From NCBI GenBank assembly GCA_024639035.1, contig JAHEJE010000066.1, positions 1 to 10,938 on the forward strand: a stretch of 10,938 bases of DNA, given 5' to 3'. Shown here in pieces: positions 1-6,098 of this stretch. The translations under genes and the position numbers were made by a program. Position 1 is the stretch's first letter. Every line of letters starts with the position of its first letter. The notes under the pieces were generated by a model, which did not search any database, had not been told where the DNA came from, and saw only the letters and a list, made by a program, of their open reading frames with translations. Origin of the DNA: Alphaproteobacteria bacterium (GTDB lineage: Bacteria > Pseudomonadota > Alphaproteobacteria > Rhizobiales > Aestuariivirgaceae).

Positions 1-1
1 C

Positions 2-319
2 GATGATGACAACATGAAAGTCATCGTGCTGCTGACCGATGGTCGCCAAACCGAACCGGCATTCGGCCCAGGGTCATCGCGCAATGTTTCTCAGGGTGAA
101 AACAACCTCGAGACCCTGTGCCAGAACGCAAAGACGGATGGTATCCGCGTCATCACCGTGGCGTTCGACCTGCAGCACCAGGCTACTGAAAACCGCCTCA
201 AAGGCTGTGCAACCGACCCCGACAAGGACTTCTTCATCGCCGATGATGGCGCCGACCTGGCCAACACCTTCGAGACGATCAAGGCCGAATTGCAGCAGGC
301 GATCTACATCTCGAAGTAA
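2..319 (+). CDS. TadG-like pilus-assembly protein, vWA domain, C-terminal part (5' end outside window)
   Basis: The gene is cut by the left edge of the window; the frame is open from base 2, and TAA lies at 317-319. Visible are the last ~105 residues of a von Willebrand factor A fold: a hydrophobic strand ending in LLTDG, two cysteines about 28 residues apart (LETLC and GCATDP), a strand of the type IRVITVAF, and a final helix (NTFETIKAELQQ) close to the stop. The paired cysteines and the ending resemble the vWA domain of TadG proteins of the tight-adherence (Flp/Tad) pilus apparatus. These are membrane-anchored and face the periplasm; the anchor and TadE-like N-terminus would lie to the left. 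The vWA fold is fairly secure and TadG membership is inferred. The internal ATG at 14 is not the start. A terminator follows at 405-451. Confidence 0.75.
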   Translation, partial: DDDNMKVIVLLTDGRQTEPAFGPGSSRNVSQGENNLETLCQNAKTDGIRVITVAFDLQHQATENRLKGCATDPDKDFFIADDGADLANTFETIKAELQQAIYISK

Positions 320-336
320 CTGCAAACAATTGCTCA

Positions 337-382
337 CCTGCCGGGAGCCACCCTCTCCCCAGCACCTTCGGTTTCCGGCAGG
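337..382 (+). other. Inverted repeat / long-loop hairpin downstream of the TadG-like gene
   Basis: CCTGCCGG at 337-344 is the exact reverse complement of CCGGCAGG at 375-382. Four more pairs, two of them G-U, extend the stem inward to 348/371, leaving a C-rich loop of about 22 nt. No T-run follows, so on its own it is not a rho-independent terminator. It may protect the mRNA 3' end or be a chance repeat. Confidence 0.4.
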
Positions 383-404
383 ACCCGACTTCCCCGCAGG
401 AACT

Positions 405-451
405 GGGCGCGTCAAGAAAGTTCACAAGAACTCGGACGCGTTCTTTTTCTT
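405..451 (+). terminator. Rho-independent terminator of the TadG-like gene
   Basis: This is a two-tier hairpin on the plus strand. The outer stem pairs CGCGTC (408-413) with GACGCG (435-440), extended by G-U, G-U and G-C pairs to 405/443. The inner stem pairs AGTTC (419-423) with GAACT (428-432) around an ACAA loop. The 3' arm runs directly into TTCTTTTTCTT. It lies 86 nt after the TAA at 319 and 15 nt beyond the rmuC stop at 466-468. The T-tract is on the plus strand only, so it serves the TadG-like gene, while also separating two convergent transcripts. Confidence 0.7.
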
Positions 452-465
452 GCCCTATCGGATGT

Positions 466-1623
466 TCATTCCCCGGCAACCAGTTTTGGTTTTGCCGCCG
501 GCTCCGCATCGGGGACCTCCTGCAATTCCAGCTGTTCGATTTTCTGGCCGCGCTTGGTGATCTTGTCGCTCGACACCAGGATCTTGTCGATGTCCTGATT
601 GGCCTGGCCGAAATGCCGTTGCAGGTCGTAGACCCGGTTGGAAAGCCGTTCGACGTCGTCCAGAAGCCGCACCACTTCGCCCTGGATCAGCCCGGCCTGC
701 TCGCGCATCCGGGCATCCTTGAAGATCGCCTGCATGGTCTGCACCAGCAGCATGAGGATGTTGGGCGAGGCGATCACCACCTGGGCCCGGTGAGCCTTCT
801 GCATCACGTCTTCGAAGTGTTCGTACAGGTCGGCATAGATCGACTCGGACGGCACGAACATGATCGCCGTCTCGTGGGTCTCGCCCCGGATCAGGTATTT
901 TTGCGAGATTTCCCTGATGTGATGCTGGACATCCTTGCGCAACCGCTGCTCGGCCAGTTTGCGCGTTTCATCGTTTTCGGCGGCCTTGAGCGCATTGAAC
1001 GCCTCGAGCGGGAACTTGGCATCGATCACCACCCGCAATTCGCTTTCCGGCAGTTTCACCAGACAGTCCGGCCGGGTGCCGTTCGACAGTGTCGTCTGGA
1101 ACGAGTAGGCGGCGCTGTGCAGGCCGTCGCGGATGATCGCTTCCATGCGCGCCTGGCCGAAGGCGCCACGGGCCTGCTTGTTCGACAGGATATCCTTCAA
1201 TCCGATCATTTCCGACGACAGCGCGGTGATGTTGGCCTGCGCGGTATCGATCACCGCCAGGCGTTCGTGCAGTTGCCGCAGGGAGTTGCTGGTTTGCTGG
1301 GTGCTTTCGTTCAGGCCGTGGCCGAGCCGTTGGCTCACCTTGTCGAGGCGGTCGTCGAGCGCCCGGGTCAGATGGGCATCGCGCGTCGAGGTCGTTTCGG
1401 CGAACTGACGCAACTGTCCGGCCATTTCCGCCAGCCGCAGCTCAAGTTCTCCAGCTCGGCGCACCGCTTCCAGCGCTTCATCGCGCCGTACCCGCCCCGC
1501 CCGCCAGGCCAGCCACAATGTGACAGCGATGAGGGCGAGCCCCAACACACCGGCACCAACGAGCACCTCGGCCCAGGTAACGGCCCTGCCGGACAGGGAA
1601 AATGCGGTTGCAGAAAAATCCAT
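466..1623 (-). CDS. rmuC: DNA recombination protein RmuC
   Basis: RmuC-family protein of 385 residues, shorter than E. coli RmuC (about 475). The family is linked to limiting recombination at inverted repeats and is predicted to have a restriction-endonuclease-like (PD-(D/E)xK) core; its biochemical role is not settled. A hydrophobic segment at ~19-41 followed by RAGRVRR indicates an N-terminal membrane anchor with the rest in the cytoplasm. Residues ~45-130 are charged and heptad-like, probably coiled coil. The RmuC core spans ~140-340 and carries the hallmarks GLKDILSNKQARGAFGQ and PDCLVKLP followed by VIDAKFPLEAF, where D201 and K203 fit the nuclease-like motif. The ATG at 1621-1623 gives the full membrane anchor but has only a weak ribosome-binding site. 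It lies 62 nt behind rpe on the same strand with no clear terminator between, so read-through from gap-rpe is plausible. Confidence 0.93.
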   Translation of the reverse strand: MDFSATAFSLSGRAVTWAEVLVGAGVLGLALIAVTLWLAWRAGRVRRDEALEAVRRAGELELRLAEMAGQLRQFAETTSTRDAHLTRALDDRLDKVSQRLGHGLNESTQQTSNSLRQLHERLAVIDTAQANITALSSEMIGLKDILSNKQARGAFGQARMEAIIRDGLHSAAYSFQTTLSNGTRPDCLVKLPESELRVVIDAKFPLEAFNALKAAENDETRKLAEQRLRKDVQHHIREISQKYLIRGETHETAIMFVPSESIYADLYEHFEDVMQKAHRAQVVIASPNILMLLVQTMQAIFKDARMREQAGLIQGEVVRLLDDVERLSNRVYDLQRHFGQANQDIDKILVSSDKITKRGQKIEQLELQEVPDAEPAAKPKLVAGE

Positions 1624-1685
1624 CGATCCAGTCTAGCGCGATTCGCAGAACTAAGCAGTCCAAAACAAGAACATTTTTGTCCGTG

Positions 1686-2354
1686 TCAGCAAACTGCCTC
1701 GGCTGCGGTGCGGATAGCGGCGATGTTGCGGCCGTAGTCCGCCGGCGTGCCGCCTCTGAACACCGCCGAACCGGCCACCAGCACATTGGCGCCTGCCGCC
1801 GCGACGATGCCCGCGGTCTCCGGGCTCACCCCGCCGTCGACCTCAAGGTCGATCGGCCGGTCGCCGATCATGGCTTTGATCCGGGCGATCTTGTCGGCCA
1901 TTTCGCTTATGAACGCCTGACCGCCAAAACCGGGGTTGACCGTCATCACCAGGATCAGGTCGAGATCGTTGAGGACGTATTCGATGACGCTTTCCGGCGT
2001 TGACGGATTGAGCGATACACCGGCCTTCTTGCCCTGGGCACGGATCGCTTGCAGGGTGCGGTGCAGATGCGGCCCGGCCTCGGCATGAACGGTGATGATG
2101 TCGGACCCGGCCTTGGCGAAGGCTTCGATATACGGGTCGCAGGGCGCGATCATCAGATGCACGTCGAGAACCTTGTCGGTCACCGGTCGAATGGCGTCGA
2201 CGATCATCGGGCCGATGGTGATATTGGGCACGAAATGGCCGTCCATCACATCGACGTGCACCCAGTCGCAACCCTGTTCGTCGATCGCCCTGATTTCTTC
2301 GCCCAGCCGGGCAAAGTCGGCCGACAGAATAGAGGGGGCGATCTTGATGGTCAT
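1686..2354 (-). CDS. rpe: Ribulose-phosphate 3-epimerase
   Basis: Interconverts D-ribulose 5-phosphate and D-xylulose 5-phosphate in the pentose-phosphate (and Calvin) pathway; cytoplasmic TIM barrel with one divalent metal. At 222 residues it has the family's normal length. All active-site signatures are present: IAPSILSADF at the N-terminus, HVDVMDG with metal ligand H33 and acid/base D35, DVHLMI with H66, MTVNPGFGGQ at ~137-146, EVDGGV with the second acid/base D173, and the phosphate-binding AGSAVF near the end. The start was placed at the ATG 2352-2354 because MTIKIAPSIL is the canonical beginning; the frame stays open 19 codons further into gap. The gap stop and this start share one base (TGATG), so translation is almost certainly coupled. 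Confidence 0.96.
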   Translation of the reverse strand: MTIKIAPSILSADFARLGEEIRAIDEQGCDWVHVDVMDGHFVPNITIGPMIVDAIRPVTDKVLDVHLMIAPCDPYIEAFAKAGSDIITVHAEAGPHLHRTLQAIRAQGKKAGVSLNPSTPESVIEYVLNDLDLILVMTVNPGFGGQAFISEMADKIARIKAMIGDRPIDLEVDGGVSPETAGIVAAAGANVLVAGSAVFRGGTPADYGRNIAAIRTAAEAVC

Positions 2355-3361
2355 CAGATCAGCTTGCCCATGGCCACAGCGGTGTCGGACATGCGGTTGG
2401 AAAAACCCCATTCATTGTCGTACCAGGTGAGGATGCGCACCAGATTGCCGTCCATCACCTTGGTCTGGTCCAGGGCAAATGTCGAAGAATGGGCGTCGTG
2501 ATTGAAGTCGACCGACACATTCGGCCGGTCGGTCGTGTTGAGGATGCCCTTGAGTTCCTGCGCGGCGGCGCGCTGCACCGCCTCGTTGATTTCTTCCACC
2601 GATGTGTCGCGACTGGTAACCACCTTCAGGTCGACCACCGACACGTTCGGTGTCGGCACCCGGATAGCCACGCCGTCGAGCTTGCCGTTGAGTTCCGGCA
2701 GCACCAGACCGACCGCCTTGGCAGCTCCGGTCGAGGTCGGGATCATCGACATCGCCGCTGCCCGGCCGCGATAGAGGTCCGAATGCATGGTGTCCAGTGT
2801 CGGCTGATCGCCGGTATAGGCGTGGATGGTGGTCATGAACGCCTTGTTGATGCCGACCGTGTCGTTGATCACCTTGGCGACCGGCGCCAGGCAGTTGGTC
2901 GTGCACGAGGCATTCGAGACCACCGTGTGATCACTGCTCAACTTGTCATGGTTGACGCCGTAGACCACCGTCAGGTCGGCGCCCGATGCCGGCGCTGACA
3001 CCAGCACCCTCTTGGCGCCGGCCTCCAGATGCATTGCCGCCTTGTCGCGGGCTGCGAAAATACCGGTGCACTCCATTGCGATATCGATATCAAGCTCGCC
3101 CCACGGCAGTTCGGCCGGATTGCGGATCGCCGTCACCTTGATCGGCCCGGTGCCGATATCGATGGTGTCGCCGTCGACCTTCACTTCGCCGGGATAACGC
3201 CCGTGCACCGAATCGAAGCGCAGCAGATGGGCATTCGTCTCCACCGGTCCGAGATCGTTGATTGCCACGACCTGGATGTCGCTGCGCCCAGCCTCGGCGA
3301 TAGCGCGCAGGATATTGCGGCCGATGCGTCCAAACCCGTTGATTGCTACACGAATTGCCAT
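2354..3361 (-). CDS. gap: Type I glyceraldehyde-3-phosphate dehydrogenase
   Basis: Oxidises and phosphorylates glyceraldehyde 3-phosphate to 1,3-bisphosphoglycerate with NAD(P)+, in cytoplasmic glycolysis/gluconeogenesis. The protein is 335 residues, the usual length. It shows the Rossmann motif INGFGRIGRN (8-16), D36 in AIND at the usual NAD-ribose-binding position, catalytic C153 in SNASCTTNC, catalytic H180 in TTIHAYTGDQ, the phosphate-site segment PTSTGAAKAVG and the C-terminal WYDNEWGFSNRM. D36 favours NAD over NADP, though dual use is possible. An in-frame ATG at 3439 would add 26 residues, but the GGAGG at 3367-3371, 5 nt before ATG 3361, and the standard MAIRVAINGF N-terminus fix the start here. 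It is the first gene of a gap-rpe unit and has a 148-nt leader back to the preceding stop. Confidence 0.97.
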   Translation of the reverse strand: MAIRVAINGFGRIGRNILRAIAEAGRSDIQVVAINDLGPVETNAHLLRFDSVHGRYPGEVKVDGDTIDIGTGPIKVTAIRNPAELPWGELDIDIAMECTGIFAARDKAAMHLEAGAKRVLVSAPASGADLTVVYGVNHDKLSSDHTVVSNASCTTNCLAPVAKVINDTVGINKAFMTTIHAYTGDQPTLDTMHSDLYRGRAAAMSMIPTSTGAAKAVGLVLPELNGKLDGVAIRVPTPNVSVVDLKVVTSRDTSVEEINEAVQRAAAQELKGILNTTDRPNVSVDFNHDAHSSTFALDQTKVMDGNLVRILTWYDNEWGFSNRMSDTAVAMGKLI

Positions 3362-3366
3362 GAAAA

Positions 3367-3371
3367 CCTCC
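3367..3371 (-). promoter_or_regulatory. Ribosome-binding site of gap
   Basis: Read on the minus strand this is GGAGG, 5 nt before the ATG at 3361. It is the strongest Shine-Dalgarno match in the gap-rpe unit and decides between this start and the upstream in-frame ATG at 3439. Confidence 0.85.
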
Positions 3372-3449
3372 AGAACGTTCAGCCGGGCGCGTGTGCGCCG
3401 CAACCCGGGCGGGGAATTGCCGCTGTGCTTATAGACCATGCAGCGGCGG

Positions 3450-3517
3450 GAAAAAGCCCCTTTTCAACAGTTTTGCCTTTTTACCGCAGCAAAAACGCAA
3501 ACTGGCCGCCTAGGCGG
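3450..3517 (-). other. Hairpin-rich spacer between the unknown gene and gap, with a perfect 12-nt palindrome
   Basis: Three symmetric elements lie side by side. (a) CCGCCTAGGCGG at 3506-3517 is a perfect palindrome containing the TAG stop (3510-3512) of the upstream gene. (b) An imperfect stem-loop at 3468-3504: arms of 15 and 14 nt with one bulge and one mismatch around an 8-nt loop. (c) A short AAAAG-GGG-CTTTT hairpin (minus-strand reading) at 3452-3464 with one further T. None has a long T-tract on the minus strand, so together they could be a weak terminator, an mRNA end-protecting structure or a control region for gap. A TATAAG-like hexamer lies near 3430, without a convincing -35 partner. 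Confidence 0.45.
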
Positions 3518-4073
3518 ATCTGGTGTCCCGCGACCGTCTGTAAAAGCCGTCCTGCACGGCGGCGTTCAGGCCGGCCTGCAACAGCGCGAACGGGCCATGT
3601 CTGGTGGTGTCGAAGTCTCGGACTTGAGCCTCGCGGAACGCCGCCAGCTTGCCGTCCGGATCGGTCGCGAACAGCTCGATCTTGTAGCGTGCCGCGATAT
3701 CGCTGCCGCCCTTCAGCCGCTGCAGCCGCACCAGGCCTTCAAGTTTCGCCTGGCCGGTGCCGCCGGGGACCTGGGTGATCGTCACCTTCAGGACCGGTTG
3801 CGCCCGTGCGGTTTCGCTGAAACCATCGCCTGAAACGGCGTTCAGCGCCTGATGCATGAGGTCGTAGTAGCTGAGTTCGCTGCGGGCGAAATTTTCCAGC
3901 CGACCGCCGGTCAGCAGTTCCGATTCCGCCTTGCCCTTTGCCCGGCAAAACACCGCGACATCGTGGTGCGAGGCGTCCTCGTTGCCGGACTGGTCGTTGG
4001 CGATATCGATGTGTCCGGCGGTGATTTCCTTGTTCAGCAGCGGGTGGCGGGTTGTGAGCATGGCACGGATCAT
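3510..4073 (-). CDS. Protein of unknown function behind the ABC exporter (187 aa)
   Basis: I do not recognise this family. The 187-residue protein has no signal peptide and no membrane segment, so it should be cytoplasmic. The first ~50 residues are polar and His/Asp-rich (AGHIDIAND, ASHHDVAVFCRAKGK); ~58-82 looks helical with a YYDLMHQAL patch; ~93-150 reads as alternating strands (VLKVTITQV, LEGLVRLQRL, ARYKIELFA) around a DPDGK turn; the end is helical then basic (YRRSRDTR). The start at ATG 4071-4073 lies 13 nt after the exporter's TGA, with a GAGG about 11 nt upstream. A second ATG at 4061 would remove four residues. The tight spacing implies one transcript with the exporter, so it may be an accessory or unrelated rider. 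That it is a real gene is supported by coding-like composition and the operon position. Confidence 0.75.
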   Translation of the reverse strand: MIRAMLTTRHPLLNKEITAGHIDIANDQSGNEDASHHDVAVFCRAKGKAESELLTGGRLENFARSELSYYDLMHQALNAVSGDGFSETARAQPVLKVTITQVPGGTGQAKLEGLVRLQRLKGGSDIAARYKIELFATDPDGKLAAFREAQVRDFDTTRHGPFALLQAGLNAAVQDGFYRRSRDTRSA

Positions 4074-4086
4074 TGCAGTTCAAGCC

Positions 4087-5961
4087 TCATTCTGCCGCAA
4101 GGGCGTCATCGCCCGCAAGGAAGCCGCCGGACTGGCGCGCCCACAGTTCTGCGTACAGCCCTTGCCTGTCAAGCAACTCCTGATGGTTGCCCTGTTCGAC
4201 GATGCGGCCGTTGTCCATGACGATCAGCCTGTCCATGGCGGCAATCGTCGACAGCCGGTGGGCGATGGCGATCACCGTCTTGCCCTCCATCAACTGGTAC
4301 AGGCTTTCCTGGATTGCCGCTTCGACTTCTGAATCGAGCGCACTGGTGGCTTCATCGAGTATGAGGACCGGCGCATCTTTCAGCAGCACCCGGGCGATTG
4401 CAATGCGTTGGCGCTGCCCGCCCGACAGTTTCACCCCGCGTTCGCCGACATGGGCCTGATAGCCGGTTCGGCCCTTGCCGTCTTCCAGCGTTTCGATGAA
4501 GTCATGCGCCTTGGCTCTCTTGGCGGCGAGCACGACCTCGTCATGGCTTGCCTGCGGCCGGCCGTAGCGGATGTTGTCGAGCACCGAACGGTGCAGCAGC
4601 GAGGTGTCTTGCGTCACCATGCCGATCTGATGGCGCAGGCTGTCCTGTGTGACTTTGGCGATGTCGACACCGTCAATGGTGATCCGGCCGCTTTCGAGAT
4701 CGTAGAACCGCAACAGCAGCGAGACCAGAGTCGATTTGCCGGCCCCGGAGCGGCCGACCAGGCCAACCTTCTCGCCCGGTGCGATGCCGAGTGTCAGGTG
4801 CTCGATCACGCCGCTGCCGGCATCACCGACGCGCTTGCCGTAGTTGAACGAAATGTCGTCGTAACACAGCCCGCCGTGTTCGACCTGCAACTCCGCGGCA
4901 TCGGGAGTATCGACGATATTGCGCTCGCGCGCCACGGTCTCGATGCCGTCCTGCACCACGCCGAGATTTTCGAACAGCGCCCAGACTTCCCACAGGATCC
5001 ACTGCGACATGCCCTGCAGCCGCAGCACCAGGCCCATGGCAAAGGCAATCTCTCCGGTTGTGACCGCATCGAGCGACCACAACCAGATCGACGCCCCGGC
5101 GACGCTGAACAGCAGCGCCCCGTTCATCCAGTTCAACGTCACGGTCAGCAGCGTCGACAAGCGCATCTGCCGGTAGACGTTGTCCAGAAACCCCTCCATT
5201 CCGGCCTTGATGTAGGCATCCTCGCCATCGGCGTGGGCAAACATCTTCACCGTTGGAATGTTGGTGTAGCTGTCGACGACGCGGCCGGTGACGATCGAGC
5301 GGTGGTCGGCCTGCTCCATTGAAATCCGCGACAGCCGCGGCACGAAATAGCGCAGCACCGCAAGATAGCCGATCAGCCAGGCGATCATTGGCGCAGTAAG
5401 CCGGATGTCGCTCAGCGCGAACATCACCACCGCGGCGGTGAAATAGACCCCGACATAGAGCAGCACCTCAGTGATCTTCATCACCAGGTCGCGCACCGCC
5501 AGTGCCGTCTGCATGACCTTGGTCGCCACCCGGCCGGCAAAATCGTCCTGGAAGAACTGCATCGACTGGCGCAGCACGTAGCGATGCGCCTGCCAGCGGG
5601 TGCGCATGGCGAAGTTACCCAGTAGACCCTGATGCACCATCACTTCATAGATGAACTTCAACCCCGGCAGGATCACCAGCACCAGGATGCTCATGCCGGT
5701 CAGCGTGTAGCCATGCAGGTCCCAGAACGCCGTCTTGTCGGCGCTGTTCAGCCAATCCACCAACCGGCCGACGAAGGCGAACAGCGCGACTTCGAGGATC
5801 GCGATCACCGCCGCCAAGACGGCGGCACAGCCGATCAGCCGGCGAAACGGCCAGGCATAATGCGCAACGAAACGCCAAAGCGTGTCCGGCGGCATCTCCG
5901 GTTGCCAGGCCGGAAAGGGCTCGGCCAGACGCTCGAACCAGCGGAAAAGCGCCGAAATCAT
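4087..5961 (-). CDS. ABC exporter, fused transmembrane and ATPase domains (ABCB / MsbA-MdlB type)
   Basis: ATP-driven exporter half-transporter of 624 residues in the inner membrane, working as a dimer. The transmembrane domain spans ~26-330, with clear helices such as IGCAAVLAAVIAILEVALFA, then the ATPase domain at ~364-600. The latter has Walker A GRSGAGKST (~402), Q-loop MVTQDTSLLH (~447), signature LSGGQRQRIA (~510), Walker B VLILDEATSALD (~532) and H-loop IAHRLSTI (~566). All catalytic positions are intact. The start is ATG 5959-5961 with GAGG 5 nt upstream. Relatives export lipids, drugs or peptides, and the sequence does not reveal the substrate. There is no N-terminal C39-like domain as in peptide or RTX-toxin exporters. 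It is followed 13 nt later by the unknown gene, and the CAP-RTX gene is divergent upstream. Confidence 0.93.
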   Translation of the reverse strand: MISALFRWFERLAEPFPAWQPEMPPDTLWRFVAHYAWPFRRLIGCAAVLAAVIAILEVALFAFVGRLVDWLNSADKTAFWDLHGYTLTGMSILVLVILPGLKFIYEVMVHQGLLGNFAMRTRWQAHRYVLRQSMQFFQDDFAGRVATKVMQTALAVRDLVMKITEVLLYVGVYFTAAVVMFALSDIRLTAPMIAWLIGYLAVLRYFVPRLSRISMEQADHRSIVTGRVVDSYTNIPTVKMFAHADGEDAYIKAGMEGFLDNVYRQMRLSTLLTVTLNWMNGALLFSVAGASIWLWSLDAVTTGEIAFAMGLVLRLQGMSQWILWEVWALFENLGVVQDGIETVARERNIVDTPDAAELQVEHGGLCYDDISFNYGKRVGDAGSGVIEHLTLGIAPGEKVGLVGRSGAGKSTLVSLLLRFYDLESGRITIDGVDIAKVTQDSLRHQIGMVTQDTSLLHRSVLDNIRYGRPQASHDEVVLAAKRAKAHDFIETLEDGKGRTGYQAHVGERGVKLSGGQRQRIAIARVLLKDAPVLILDEATSALDSEVEAAIQESLYQLMEGKTVIAIAHRLSTIAAMDRLIVMDNGRIVEQGNHQELLDRQGLYAELWARQSGGFLAGDDALAAE

Positions 5962-6092
5962 TATGGCCTCGCCATCATCAAGAAATCAGATTGTCGCTGC
6001 ATTTCACACAAAATTTAGCCAACGCCAACACTATTAGTAAATCCGCGACGGTTATTGTACGCCTGCTGGCATGCAAGATATGGAGAGACACG
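5962..6092. promoter_or_regulatory. Divergent control region between the ABC exporter and the CAP-RTX gene
   Basis: 131 bp, more A/T-rich than its flanks, must hold promoters for both directions. I cannot name a confident -35/-10 pair for either. It contains the GGAGAG ribosome-binding site (6082-6087) for the GTG at 6093 and the left half of the inverted repeat at 6086-6098. Confidence 0.5.
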
Positions 6093-6098
6093 GTGTCT
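6086..6098. promoter_or_regulatory. 13-nt perfect inverted repeat over the CAP-RTX start codon
   Basis: AGACAC-G-GTGTCT is perfectly symmetric about base 6092. Its right half is the GTG start and the next codon; its left half overlaps the end of the GGAGAG ribosome-binding site. With a one-base centre it cannot fold as an RNA hairpin, so if functional it would be a DNA operator for a dimeric regulator. A chance palindrome is possible. Confidence 0.35.

Noticed and set aside
1624..1685. ACAAGAACATTTTTGT as a terminator between rpe and rmuC
   Set aside because: The potential stem is short, A/T-only in most pairs, with a two-base loop and no proper T-tract on the minus strand.
613..1737. Long plus-strand open frame of 374 codons opposite rmuC
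   Set aside because: It is a shadow of rmuC, rich in His, Arg, Gln and Val as expected of an antisense frame in GC-rich DNA, with no recognisable domain.
3362..3439. Upstream in-frame ATG of gap at 3439
   Set aside because: The GGAGG 5 nt before 3361 and the conserved MAIRVAINGF start outweigh it; the added residues are unlike GAPDH.
4408..5322. Plus-strand open frame of 304 codons opposite the ABC exporter
   Set aside because: It lies wholly within a gene with all catalytic motifs intact and has shadow-type composition.
5991..6092. N-terminal extension of the CAP-RTX protein from TTG 5991
   Set aside because: No ribosome-binding site precedes the TTG. The extension has no clear signal peptide, and GTG 6093 has GGAGAG at ideal spacing with the usual family N-terminus.
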